A stretch of 64,000 nucleotides of DNA from Alphaproteobacteria bacterium. GTDB lineage: Bacteria; Pseudomonadota; Alphaproteobacteria; Acetobacterales; Acetobacteraceae. The notes under the pieces are model-generated. The model was not told the DNA's origin. It searched no databases and worked only from the letters and a program-made list of their open reading frames with translations. Positions 8,300 through 16,355 of the stretch are shown here, one piece after another; within the stretch, counting starts at the first letter, position 1, and each line of letters starts with the position of its first letter. The stretch lies in contig JAFKFI010000047.1 of assembly GCA_017307285.1 (NCBI GenBank), forward strand, positions 90,851 through 154,850. The letters run 5' to 3'. The translations under genes and the position numbers were made by a program.

Positions 8300-10228
8300 T
8301 CAGGAGGCCATCCGCGCCGGCGCGGGCGGCGCGGCGGCGATGTACGTCGCTGTGTGAGCGACATGCACCTCCAGAGTGATGGCACCGCCCGTCGATTGTC
8401 CGATCGGCAGTTCGGCGTTGCCGTCGGTCCACCGCCACATCCTGCCGCCCTCGCGCTCCACCACGTGCCAACCACGGGTGAGCGAAGGATGATCGACCGG
8501 GATCACCACCTCGCCCTCGGCCGAGCGCAGCACGATCCGACGAATCGCTACGCCGAGAGACCGGAAATCGTCGAGCCACGGAACGACATCGGACGGGACC
8601 ACCGCGCGAGAGACGAGGCGCACCGACGGCGCGACGGGCAGCACGAAGACATACCGGCCGCGATCCGTGGAAACTGGGCGAATGCCGCGTCCGGCCACCA
8701 GCAGGCAAAGATCGGGATCGTCGGTCGTCGCTTGCAAGGACGGCGCATGACCGAGCTGCCTCGCACGCTCCGCCACCCTTCGCCAGACCGGTTCGATGGC
8801 GGCGGGGCTCACCGCGAGCGGCGCGCAAGCGTCCTCCGCCCAGCATTTCAGGCCGGCGTTCACGTGGAACTCCGGGTGCAGCACCAAGGCGAGGCCCGCA
8901 TTGGCGAAGAACGCGCGGTTGCCGGTGTCGAGATAGCTCTCCACCGGCAGGCCCTCGGCGACCAGCACGGCGTGGCGCTCCAATTCGACGTGATAATAAT
9001 GCACGCCCCGCGCTGCCAGTTCCTGCACGACGGTCATGCCGTTCACCAGCAGCTTCGCCGGGATCAGCTTCCCGTCAATGAACAGGCAGTGGTCCGGTGA
9101 CAGCAGCAAATCGCGCTTCGGCATGTCCCGCGCGATGGCGCCGCGCCGAATTCTGATCGGTGCGACCGCCGCCGGTCGCGGATGAGCCGCAATGTCGATC
9201 CGCCGTTGGCCGAGCCATTTCACCGGCTTGAGCACAGGCTGCCCATTCGACACGGTGACGACCAGATCGCCCTCCGACAGTCGTTCGACAGGGACCTCGC
9301 CACGAGAGGTCAGGATATGCGTCCCGCTCGCGAAACAGACGGAGAAGACCCCGTTGCCGATCGGTGCAGCGGTGGCGGCGTTGTTCGGTCCGGTCAGGCC
9401 ATACGACGCGAGGATCGTGCTGAGCAGATTGTAATGATTGTAGGCAGTGGCGTAGGTGCCTGGATTGACATGAGCGCCGTCCAGGATGGTTGCCACGCGG
9501 TTGCCGGAGCTCCCGTCATTTTCGTCCCAGGTGACGACGAGCAGCGAGTTGTTCGCCTTTGCCCACGTCGCGTAGGCGCCGAGGTTGGCCTGCAGCCACG
9601 CATCGCCCTGCGCGATCGTGCCGGTGTGCATGTCGTGGTCGACGCTCGGGATGACGAACGACACGGTGGGTAGCAGGTTGAAGTTCGTGGTCGGGAACGC
9701 GCTGAAGTCCTGCTCGACGGAGAAACCCTCGGGAAACGATTCCCAGGGGTTGTGATCGTAGGACGAGTTTGGCGTGTCTACATATCCGACGAAGGTTCGG
9801 CCGGCGCCTTGCAGGACCGTCGCCAGCGACGGGTCCGGCACCGTGTGCGGGTTGTCATCAGTGACGCCGAAGGTGCTGCCGGCATAGAGCGCGTAGTAGT
9901 TCGGCTGGCTCGGATGCGAGATCGCCGTGTAGTTGGTCAGCAGCGCATTCGCCGCGGCGAGGGCATTGATGTACGGCGCATCGACAGTGTTACCGATGAT
10001 CTGGCTGTAGTCGTGATTCTCCTCCACCACGACGACGATGTGCGAATAGCTGGGCACGCCCGACGACGCGAGCGCCAGCGGCGCGAAGGACAACGGAGGA
10101 TTGCTCGGCACGGCCGGCGACAGCGCGCCATCGTCGTCAAGCGTCGTGGTGCCGGCGACGTCGGCCGGAACGGAGACGTTGTGGATCGAACGAGACGCAT
10201 AGATCGCGTTGGCGCCACGAATGTGCAT
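8300..10228 (-). CDS. Phosphoesterase fused to a Hint_2 autoprocessing domain
   Basis: A 642-aa two-domain protein. Residues about 60-290 form a phosphoesterase of the acid phosphatase/phospholipase C type (PF04185-like), with EENHDYSQIIG (69-79), SHPSQPNYYALYAGS, HDMHTG and WDENDG (234-239). A Hint_2 (Hedgehog/intein-like) domain begins at Cys298 in VCFASGTHIL. It continues through VPVERLSEGDLV, LLLSPDHCLF, YYHVELERHAVL and GLPVESYLDTGNR, with about 150 further C-terminal residues. The start is the ATG at 10226-10228, preceded by GGAGGGGCAAC; an upstream in-frame ATG lacks this. No classical signal peptide is seen. Hint domains cleave or ligate the backbone at their N-terminal Cys, so the phosphoesterase may be released by self-processing. 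Domains are well supported; the autoprocessing role is inference. Confidence 0.85.
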   Translation of the reverse strand: MHIRGANAIYASRSIHNVSVPADVAGTTTLDDDGALSPAVPSNPPLSFAPLALASSGVPSYSHIVVVVEENHDYSQIIGNTVDAPYINALAAANALLTNYTAISHPSQPNYYALYAGSTFGVTDDNPHTVPDPSLATVLQGAGRTFVGYVDTPNSSYDHNPWESFPEGFSVEQDFSAFPTTNFNLLPTVSFVIPSVDHDMHTGTIAQGDAWLQANLGAYATWAKANNSLLVVTWDENDGSSGNRVATILDGAHVNPGTYATAYNHYNLLSTILASYGLTGPNNAATAAPIGNGVFSVCFASGTHILTSRGEVPVERLSEGDLVVTVSNGQPVLKPVKWLGQRRIDIAAHPRPAAVAPIRIRRGAIARDMPKRDLLLSPDHCLFIDGKLIPAKLLVNGMTVVQELAARGVHYYHVELERHAVLVAEGLPVESYLDTGNRAFFANAGLALVLHPEFHVNAGLKCWAEDACAPLAVSPAAIEPVWRRVAERARQLGHAPSLQATTDDPDLCLLVAGRGIRPVSTDRGRYVFVLPVAPSVRLVSRAVVPSDVVPWLDDFRSLGVAIRRIVLRSAEGEVVIPVDHPSLTRGWHVVEREGGRMWRWTDGNAELPIGQSTGGAITLEVHVAHTATYIAAAPPAPARMAS

Positions 10229-10521
10229 GTTGCCCCTCCATGACCCGATGGCGACCCAGTTCTTACAAGCGAAGGTCCGCATCACCCAATCCGGCGAACC
10301 AGTCGTTTTGCAACCGATTGCGCGCGTGTGGGCTCGGCTTTACTCGGTAGCGTGGAACGCTGATGTGTGCGTCCACTCGAACGTAGTCGAATGGCGAATC
10401 CACTATCGCGTCGGGCGAAACGTGGAGGCAGAAAAGGCAGAGGCCGAAGACTATTGCATTCGCTCACGAATCAATTCGTTACACTTTTTCTTTCATCTGC
10501 ATTGGGATGACGCAACGAGAA

Positions 10522-11664
10522 TCAGACGAGGCGCGCCGCGCCCTCCCGTCCGAGATAGGCGACGCGCCCGTCGACCAGCGTGGCGACGACGCGGGTGTCC
10601 TGGGGGTCGACCAGGACGAGATCCCCGCGCAGGCCGGGCGCGATCCGGCCTCGGTCGGCAAGGCCGGCCGCGCCGGCGGGGTTGGCCGAGATCAGGTTCC
10701 ACGCTCGCGGCAGGTCGAGCACGCCGCGCCCGGCGAGGGTAAGCGCGGCCCGCAGCATCGCGGGGTAGAAGTAGTCGCTGCACAGCACGGTGCAGATCCC
10801 CGCCTCCGCCATGCGGGCAGCCGAAGCCCAGCCGAGATGCGAGCGGCCGCGCACCACGTTGGGGCTGCCCATCACCACCCAGTCACCGGCCTCGCGTGCC
10901 GCGATGGCGACCTCCTCTGCCACGGGAAACTCGCAGATCGTGGCACCCCGGGCGCGATGCTCGTCGCGCATGGCGATGCTCTCGTCGTCATGGCTCGCCA
11001 TCGCCAGGCCCGCCGCGCGGGCTGCCGCGCCGATTTGGTCGAGTGCCAGCGGCACGTCGTCGGCCTGCGCGCCGATGCGTTCGGCGAGGGCGCGAAACTC
11101 CGCGACATTCATGGCGGCGCGATCGCTGTACTTGGCGGCCGTCACTGGATCGGCGACGCGGCGCAGGATCGCCGGGGTGTGATCGTTGAAGGCGAGCAGA
11201 TGTACGCGCCCCGCCGCGATGTCAGCCAGCGCGGTGTCGAGGGCGGCGAGGTTGAACGCCTCCCAGCGCAGATGCACCCGCATGTCGCAGACGAAGCGCT
11301 CCGCCTGCATCGCATCGACCAGCGCGCGCCACGCCTCCAAGCTGCGCAGCCCCGGTTCCCAGGAGAGCGTGATGCCGTGAAACGCCGTGGTGATGCCGTT
11401 GGCGAGCAGCTGCGCCTCGGTGTCGCGCAAGGCGATGTCGGGCGCGAAATCGACACCGGGCCGCGGCTGCACCTGCCGCTCGAAGGCGTCGCCGTGGATG
11501 TCGACGATGCCGGGCAGCACCAAAAGACCGCGGGCGTCGAGGGTTCGGCGGGCGGATGCCGCGCCGATCGCGGCGATGCGTCCGTCTTCGAGCAATAGAT
11601 CGACGAATTCCAGGCCGGTCTCGGGCAGCAGGGCTTGCCCGCCGACGATGCGCAACTGGCTCAA
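10522..11664 (-). CDS. phnM2: PhnM-like alpha-D-ribose 1-methylphosphonate 5-triphosphate diphosphatase (second copy)
   Basis: A 380-aa amidohydrolase-superfamily enzyme paralogous to the PhnM at 17044. Its reaction would be removal of pyrophosphate from 5-triphospho-ribosyl phosphonate. The metal-site motifs of PhnM are all present: DIHGDAFERQ, NDHTPA, ASHDDES, GSPNVVRGRSH and SDYFYP. The start is taken as TTG at 11662-11664. It lies 13 nt after the phnF stop and behind an AAGGAAG ribosome-binding sequence, and it yields the normal PhnM length; an upstream ATG would place 34 Arg/Ser-rich residues inside phnF. The gene is co-directional with phnF and divergent from phnGHIJKLM. It may be a sub-functionalised copy. 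The family is certain; its separate role is not. Confidence 0.88.
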   Translation of the reverse strand: MSQLRIVGGQALLPETGLEFVDLLLEDGRIAAIGAASARRTLDARGLLVLPGIVDIHGDAFERQVQPRPGVDFAPDIALRDTEAQLLANGITTAFHGITLSWEPGLRSLEAWRALVDAMQAERFVCDMRVHLRWEAFNLAALDTALADIAAGRVHLLAFNDHTPAILRRVADPVTAAKYSDRAAMNVAEFRALAERIGAQADDVPLALDQIGAAARAAGLAMASHDDESIAMRDEHRARGATICEFPVAEEVAIAAREAGDWVVMGSPNVVRGRSHLGWASAARMAEAGICTVLCSDYFYPAMLRAALTLAGRGVLDLPRAWNLISANPAGAAGLADRGRIAPGLRGDLVLVDPQDTRVVATLVDGRVAYLGREGAARLV

Positions 11665-11677
11665 ACCGGGGCTTCCT

Positions 11678-12436
11678 TCAGGGTTCAAAGACGATCTGCA
11701 CGCGCGGCGTCGCGTAGACGCCGATGGCGAACTCGACGATGGCGCCGCCGCCCTCGACGTTGACATTTTCCGCCAACAGCACGGGGCGGCTTCGCGGGGT
11801 GCGCAGCAACTCCGCCTCGTCGGCGTTCGGCATCCGCGCCGTCACCCGCGTCACCTGCCGGCGATAGTCGGGGACGCCGACTTGCTTCAGCGCCTCGGTG
11901 ATGCTCGGCGAGTGCCGAAGCAGGTCGAGCAGGGGGCGGAAGCGCGGGGCGGCGAAATAATGTCGGGTGATACTGATGGGCCGATCGTCGGCGAGGCCGA
12001 GCCGCTCGAACAGGATCGCGCGCGACCCTGCCCGCACCCCGAGCCCAGCGGCGATCTGCGCGTCTGCCGCCACCTCCTTGAGCTGCAGGACGCGGCCCGA
12101 TGGCTCCTTGTTCTGCCGGCGAATCCACTCCGAGAACCGGGTGCGCGGCTCGACGGTGTAGTCGATCACATCCTCGGCGACGAACGAGCCGCGGCCCTGC
12201 TCCACCCGCACCAGCCCGGCGCGGGACAATTCCTCGAGCGCGCGGCGCACGGTGTGGCGATTGACGCCGAACCGCGCCGAGAGCTGCGCCTCGGTGGGCA
12301 GGCGGGAGGCCGGCGGATAGGTGCCCTCGCCGATATCGCGTTGCAGGCTGGCGGCGATCTGCCGCCACAGCGCCACACCCTCCTGTCGGGAGGCCAGGCG
12401 CTCTCCCGCGTCACGGGTCATGGGAATTTCATTCAT
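11678..12436 (-). CDS. phnF: GntR/HutC-family repressor PhnF
   Basis: A 252-aa regulator with an N-terminal winged helix (about 20-88, with LPTEAQLSARFGVNRHTVRR) and a C-terminal UTRA effector domain (about 100-250). This is the architecture of PhnF, the repressor of phosphonate operons. ATG at 12436 (MNEIPMTRD) is used; ATG at 12421 is an alternative that trims five residues. Its start is 87 bp from phnG on the opposite strand, and that gap carries an inverted repeat that is the obvious operator. It is first in a unit with phnM2. Being divergent from the C-P lyase operon fits control of both by one site. The ligand (phosphonate or Pi-related) is unknown. Confidence 0.92.
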   Translation of the reverse strand: MNEIPMTRDAGERLASRQEGVALWRQIAASLQRDIGEGTYPPASRLPTEAQLSARFGVNRHTVRRALEELSRAGLVRVEQGRGSFVAEDVIDYTVEPRTRFSEWIRRQNKEPSGRVLQLKEVAADAQIAAGLGVRAGSRAILFERLGLADDRPISITRHYFAAPRFRPLLDLLRHSPSITEALKQVGVPDYRRQVTRVTARMPNADEAELLRTPRSRPVLLAENVNVEGGGAIVEFAIGVYATPRVQIVFEP

Positions 12437-12482
12437 GGAATTAGATTGCTCATGCGAGACCGGCTTGACGATAGGCCGATAT

Positions 12483-12502
12483 ACGTCTAGCTGTCTAGAT
12501 GT
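12483..12502. promoter_or_regulatory. Candidate PhnF operator in the phnF-phnG gap
   Basis: Inverted repeat ACGTCTAG-CTGT-CTAGATGT (8-bp arms, seven of eight positions paired, 4-bp spacer). It lies 21 bp before phnG and 46 bp before phnF. GntR/HutC repressors bind palindromes of this size with a TCTAGA-like core. A TTGACG at 12465-12470 could be the phnG -35, with its weak -10 inside the palindrome. Confidence 0.6.
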
Positions 12503-12523
12503 CTGAATGAGAGCAGGCCAGCC

Positions 12524-12988
12524 ATGCCGGACCCCTCCCCGCCCGCCTCCGAAGATCCCCGCCGACGCTGGATGGCCGTGCTGGCGCGTGCGGCGGCGCC
12601 GGAGATCGAGGCTCGGCTGCGGGCGTGCGGCGAGCGGCCGGATTATCGGCGGCTGCGCGGCCCGGAAACCGGGCTGGTGATGGTGCGCGGCCGGATGGGC
12701 GGTGGCGGCGCCGGGTTCAATGTCGGCGAGATGTCGGTGACGCGCTGCACGGTGCGGACGAGATGCGGCCGCGTCGGGCACGCCTATGTCGCGGGGCGCG
12801 ACGAACGCCAGGCAGAGTTGGCAGCGCTGGTGGACGCGATGATGCAGGACCCCGCCCGGCAAGCCGTGCTGCGGGAGGCAGTCGTCGAGCCGCTGGCCAC
12901 GGCGCAGGAGGCGAGGCGCGCGGAGACGGCGGCCAAGGCGGCGGCCACGCGGGTCGAGTTCTTCACCATGACGAACATGCGCGCATGA
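12524..12988 (+). CDS. phnG: C-P lyase core subunit PhnG
   Basis: The 154-aa subunit of the PhnGHIJ core complex. With PhnI and PhnL it helps replace adenine of ATP with the phosphonate to form ribose 1-methylphosphonate 5-triphosphate. Family features include the conserved segment with RLRGPETGLVMVRGRMGGG, then NVGEMSVTRCTVRT and GHAYVAGRD. It is the first gene of the operon phnGHIJKLM-DUF1045. The ATG at 12524 is 21 bp beyond the palindrome, and the TGA overlaps the ATG of phnH (ATGA). Length is normal for the family. Confidence 0.95.
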   Translation: MPDPSPPASEDPRRRWMAVLARAAAPEIEARLRACGERPDYRRLRGPETGLVMVRGRMGGGGAGFNVGEMSVTRCTVRTRCGRVGHAYVAGRDERQAELAALVDAMMQDPARQAVLREAVVEPLATAQEARRAETAAKAAATRVEFFTMTNMRA

Positions 12989-13563
12989 GCGGCGTCGATC
13001 TTCCCGGCTTCGCCGACCCGGTGCTGGACGCGCAATCCTGCTTCCGCGCCGTGCTCGACGCGATGGCGCGGCCGGGCCGGCTGCACCAGGCCGGCAGCGG
13101 GCTCACGCCGCCCGCGCCGTTGCATCCAGCGACAGCCGCGATGCTGTTGACGTTGGCGGATGGCGACGCACCGGTCTGGCTGGACCCAGCCGCCTCGGCG
13201 GCGCGCGAGTGGGTGCTGTTCCATTCCGGGGCGCCGATCGCGAGCGAGGCACGGGATGCGGCGTTCGCGGTCGCACTCTCGTTCCCCGATCTCGCTTCGC
13301 TGTCGCCTGGCAGCCATGAGGCGCCAGAGGAAGCCACGACATTGATCCTGCAAGTCGCGGCGCTCGGCAGCGGACGGCAGTATCGGCTGTCCGGTCCCGG
13401 CCTGCGCGCGCCCGGCGTGCTCGCGGTGGACGGATTGCCTTCCGGGTTCATCGATGCCTGGGCGAGCAACCGCGCGGGATTCCCCTGCGGCATCGACCTC
13501 GTGCTGTGCGCGGGAACCACGTTGACGGCGCTGCCGCGCACCGTCGCCATCGAGGAGGCGTGA
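12985..13563 (+). CDS. phnH: C-P lyase core subunit PhnH
   Basis: The 192-aa core subunit of carbon-phosphorus lyase. It has the typical opening VDLPGFADPVLDAQSCFRA with AVLDAMARPG, and ends FPCGIDLVLCAG ... LPRTVAIEEA as in other PhnH proteins. Its ATG overlaps the phnG stop by four bases (ATGA), and only one base separates its TGA from the phnI ATG, so the genes are translationally coupled. PhnH adopts a PLP-transferase-like fold without the cofactor and stabilises the complex (family knowledge). Confidence 0.95.
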   Translation: MSGVDLPGFADPVLDAQSCFRAVLDAMARPGRLHQAGSGLTPPAPLHPATAAMLLTLADGDAPVWLDPAASAAREWVLFHSGAPIASEARDAAFAVALSFPDLASLSPGSHEAPEEATTLILQVAALGSGRQYRLSGPGLRAPGVLAVDGLPSGFIDAWASNRAGFPCGIDLVLCAGTTLTALPRTVAIEEA

Positions 13564-13564
13564 G

Positions 13565-14740
13565 ATGGCCTATGTCGCGGTCAAGGGTGGCGAGCGGGCC
13601 ATCGACAACGCCCACAAATGGATGGCCGAGGAGCGGCGCGGGGATGCGGCGACGACCGAGCTCGGTCTCGACCAGATCGCCGGGCAGCTCGGCCGGGCGG
13701 TCGATCGGGCGATGGCCGAGGGCTCGCTCTACGACCGGGAGCTGGCGGCGCTGGCGATCAAGCAGGCGCAGGGCGATCTGATCGAGGCGGCGTTCCTGCT
13801 GCGCGCATATCGCACCACCCTGCCCCGCTTCGGCCACTCCGAGCCGGTCGCGACCGACCGGATGCAGCTGCGCCGGCGGGTCTCGGCGATCTTCAAGGAC
13901 TTGCCCGGCGGCCAGGTGCTCGGCCCGACCTATGACTACACCCATCGGCTGCTGGATTTTTCCCTTGCGGCGGCCGGCGAGGCACCGGAGCCCGCCGCGC
14001 GGGCAGAAGCTGTCAATGAGAGCGTGCCGCGCGCGTCGGACATTCTCGGCCACGAGGCGCTGATCGAGAGCGACGGTACGGCCGAGGAAGAGCCTGGCGA
14101 CCTGACGCGCGAGCCGCTTGCCTTTCCGGCTGGGCGCGATCTGCGCTTGCAGGCGCTGGCGCGGGGCGACGAGGGATTTCTTCTCGCGCTCGGCTACTCG
14201 ACGCAGCGCGGCTGGGGCGGGACGCATCCCTTTGTCGGCGAAATCCGGGTGGGCGAGGTCGCGGTGGAGATCGTGCCGCCCGAGCTCGGCTTTGCCATCG
14301 ACATCGGCGACATCACCGTCACCGAGTGCCAGATGGTCAACCAGTTCAAGGGCTCGAAGACGGTTCCGCCGCAATTTACCCGCGGCTATGGGCTCGCCTT
14401 CGGGCACGCCGAGCGCAAGGCGATGGGGATGGCGCTGGTGGACCGGGCGATGCGGGCGGAAGAATTCGGCGAGGAGGTGACGGCGCCGGCACAGCGTGTG
14501 GAGTTCGTGCTGTCGCATTGCGACAACATCGAGGCGACCGGGTTTGTCGAGCATTTGAAATTACCGCACTACGTGGATTTTCAGAGCGAACTCGAAGCGG
14601 TGCGGCGGATGCGCGCAGCAACCCCTCACCCCGGCCCTCTCCCGCAAAGGGAGAGGGAGAAGAAAGCCCCCTCCCCTTGTGGGAGGGGGTTGGGGGAGGG
14701 GTCGAGCGCACAGGCGGAAACGAGCGAGGCTGCCGAATGA
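13565..14740 (+). CDS. phnI: C-P lyase core subunit PhnI with a repeat-derived C-terminal extension
   Basis: A 391-aa nucleosidase subunit that starts MAYVAVKGGERAIDNAHKW and carries the conserved DLPGGQVLGPTYDYTHRLLD, YSTQRGWGGTHPFVGE and ALSH-like (FVLSHCDNIEATGF) regions. The family is about 355-370 aa, and the family-like sequence ends near VRRMRAA (base 14620). The last ~40 residues, including TPHPGPLPQRERE and SPCGRGLGEGS, are translated from an inserted hairpin repeat (14621-14701). The reading frame is kept through it to the TGA that overlaps the phnJ ATG. PhnI catalyses displacement of adenine from ATP/GTP in the C-P lyase pathway. Confidence 0.95.
   Translation: MAYVAVKGGERAIDNAHKWMAEERRGDAATTELGLDQIAGQLGRAVDRAMAEGSLYDRELAALAIKQAQGDLIEAAFLLRAYRTTLPRFGHSEPVATDRMQLRRRVSAIFKDLPGGQVLGPTYDYTHRLLDFSLAAAGEAPEPAARAEAVNESVPRASDILGHEALIESDGTAEEEPGDLTREPLAFPAGRDLRLQALARGDEGFLLALGYSTQRGWGGTHPFVGEIRVGEVAVEIVPPELGFAIDIGDITVTECQMVNQFKGSKTVPPQFTRGYGLAFGHAERKAMGMALVDRAMRAEEFGEEVTAPAQRVEFVLSHCDNIEATGFVEHLKLPHYVDFQSELEAVRRMRAATPHPGPLPQREREKKAPSPCGRGLGEGSSAQAETSEAAE
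14621..14701. repeat. Double-hairpin interspersed repeat inside phnI (copy A)
   Basis: Two perfect 9-bp hairpins lie side by side: CCCTCTCCC (14635-14643) with GGGAGAGGG (14649-14657), and CCCCCTCCC (14667-14675) with GGGAGGGGG (14681-14689), each with a 5-nt loop. The first half, CCCCTCACCCCGGCCCTCTC, recurs at 56473-56514. This resembles the widespread proteobacterial element that is often translated as TPHPGPLPQ. Here it forms the 3' end of phnI. Confidence 0.85.
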
Positions 14741-15582
14741 AAGGCTACAATTTCGGCTATCTCGACGAGCAAACCAAGCGGATGATCCGCCGCGCCATCC
14801 TCAAGGCGGTGGCGATCCCTGGGCACCAGGTGCCGTTCGGCTCGCGCGAGATGCCGCTTCCCTATGGCTGGGGCACTGGCGGCATCCAGGTCACGGCATC
14901 CGTGCTTGGGCCGGGCGACACGTTGAAGGTGATCGACCAGGGGGCCGACGACACGACCAACGCGGTCTCGATCCGCCGCTTCTTCGCCCGCACCGCCGGC
15001 GTGCGAACGACGACGCATACCGAGGAGGCGAGCGTGATCCAGACGCGCCACCGCATCCCGGAGCGGCAGCTGCGCGAGGACCAGATTCTTGTGTATCAGG
15101 TGCCGCAGCCGGAGCCGCTGTCGCGCCTGGAGCCGAGCCAGGCGGAGACAAAGCGCCTGCACGCGCTGGCGGATTACGGATTGATGCAGGTGAAACTGTA
15201 CGAGGACATCGCGCGGCTCGGCCAGGTGTCGATCAGCTATGACTATCCGGTGATGGTGAACCATCGCTACCTCATGTCGCCGAGCCCGATCCCGGCCTTC
15301 GACAATCCGAAGATGCACGGAATGCCGGCCTTGCAGCTGTTCGGCGCCGGGCGCGAGAAACGCATCTACGCCATCCCGCCCTACACCGACGTGCGCTCGC
15401 TGGATTTCGACGACCACCCATTCCGCGCCACCCGCGCGCCGCACGCCTGCGGGCTATGCGGGGCGACTGACAGTTATCTCGATGAGGTTGTCACAGACGA
15501 TCGGGGTGGGCGGCTGTTCGTCTGCTCCGACACCGATTACTGCGCGTCGCGCCGCGAGACGACGCAGGCGGCGGCCCAATGA
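14737..15582 (+). CDS. phnJ: Carbon-phosphorus lyase PhnJ (radical SAM)
   Basis: The 281-aa radical-SAM enzyme that breaks the C-P bond of ribose 1-methylphosphonate 5-phosphate, releasing an alkane and ribosyl 1,2-cyclic phosphate 5-phosphate. The cysteine set is Cys238, Cys241 and Cys263 (4Fe-4S ligands) plus Cys269, in HACGLCGATDS ... FVCSDTDYC. The spacing equals that of E. coli Cys241/244/266/272. The start overlaps the phnI stop (ATGA) and the last bases overlap the phnK start. The N-terminus MKGYNFGYLDEQTKRMIRRA is typical. This is the diagnostic gene of the pathway. Confidence 0.97.
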   Translation: MKGYNFGYLDEQTKRMIRRAILKAVAIPGHQVPFGSREMPLPYGWGTGGIQVTASVLGPGDTLKVIDQGADDTTNAVSIRRFFARTAGVRTTTHTEEASVIQTRHRIPERQLREDQILVYQVPQPEPLSRLEPSQAETKRLHALADYGLMQVKLYEDIARLGQVSISYDYPVMVNHRYLMSPSPIPAFDNPKMHGMPALQLFGAGREKRIYAIPPYTDVRSLDFDDHPFRATRAPHACGLCGATDSYLDEVVTDDRGGRLFVCSDTDYCASRRETTQAAAQ

Positions 15583-16355
15583 ACGAACCCACCTTGGTAT
15601 CCGCGCGCGGCGTGTCCCTCGCCTTCGGCGCCATCCGCGCGCTGCGGGACGTCGAACTAGACCTGTGGCCCGGCGAGGTGCTGGCGATCGTTGGCGAATC
15701 CGGCTCGGGCAAGACGACCTTGCTCAACGTCGTCTCCGGCCGGTTGCGACCGGATGATGGGGCCGTGTGGTATCGCGATCCGCAAGGCGTGCTGCACGAT
15801 GTGCACGCGATGCCCGATCCGGCGTTGCGTCGGCTGCATCGCTCGGATTGGGGTTTCGTGCACCAGAACCCGCGCGAGAATTTGCGCATGGGCGTTACCG
15901 CCGGGGGCAATGTCGGCGAGCGGCTGATGGCGCAAGGGGCGCGGCACTACGGCGATATCCGCGCCGCCGCGATCGATTGGCTGGAGCAGGTGGAGATCGA
16001 CCCCGCGCGCATCGACGATTTCCCGCGCACCTTCAGCGGCGGGATGCTGCAACGCTTGCAGATCGCGCGAACCTTGGTGACGCATCCGCGCCTCGTGTTC
16101 ATGGACGAGCCGACCGGCGGGCTCGACGTCTCGGTGCAGGCGCGGCTGCTCGATCTCATCCGCACGTTGGTCGCGCGGCTGCGGATTGCCGTGATGCTTG
16201 TCACGCACGATATCGCGGTGGCGCGGTTGCTGGCGCACCGCATCGTGGTGATGCAGGGCGGCCGGGTGGTGGAGACGGGGCTTACCGATCAGGTGCTCGA
16301 CGACCCGCAGCACGCCTACACGCAGCTCCTCGTCAGCTCGGTGCTGCAGGCATGA
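15579..16355 (+). CDS. phnK: C-P lyase ABC-type subunit PhnK
   Basis: A 258-aa ATP-binding cassette protein without transmembrane partner that docks on the C-P lyase core. It has Walker A GESGSGKTTLL, the PhnK-specific VWYRDPQG ... HRSDWGFVHQNPRENLRM region, signature FSGGMLQRLQIARTL, Walker B LVFMDEPTGGLD and switch VTHD. It overlaps phnJ by ATGA, and phnL starts within its stop. It should be cytosolic and act in complex dynamics, not in transport (family knowledge). Confidence 0.95.
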   Translation: MNEPTLVSARGVSLAFGAIRALRDVELDLWPGEVLAIVGESGSGKTTLLNVVSGRLRPDDGAVWYRDPQGVLHDVHAMPDPALRRLHRSDWGFVHQNPRENLRMGVTAGGNVGERLMAQGARHYGDIRAAAIDWLEQVEIDPARIDDFPRTFSGGMLQRLQIARTLVTHPRLVFMDEPTGGLDVSVQARLLDLIRTLVARLRIAVMLVTHDIAVARLLAHRIVVMQGGRVVETGLTDQVLDDPQHAYTQLLVSSVLQA

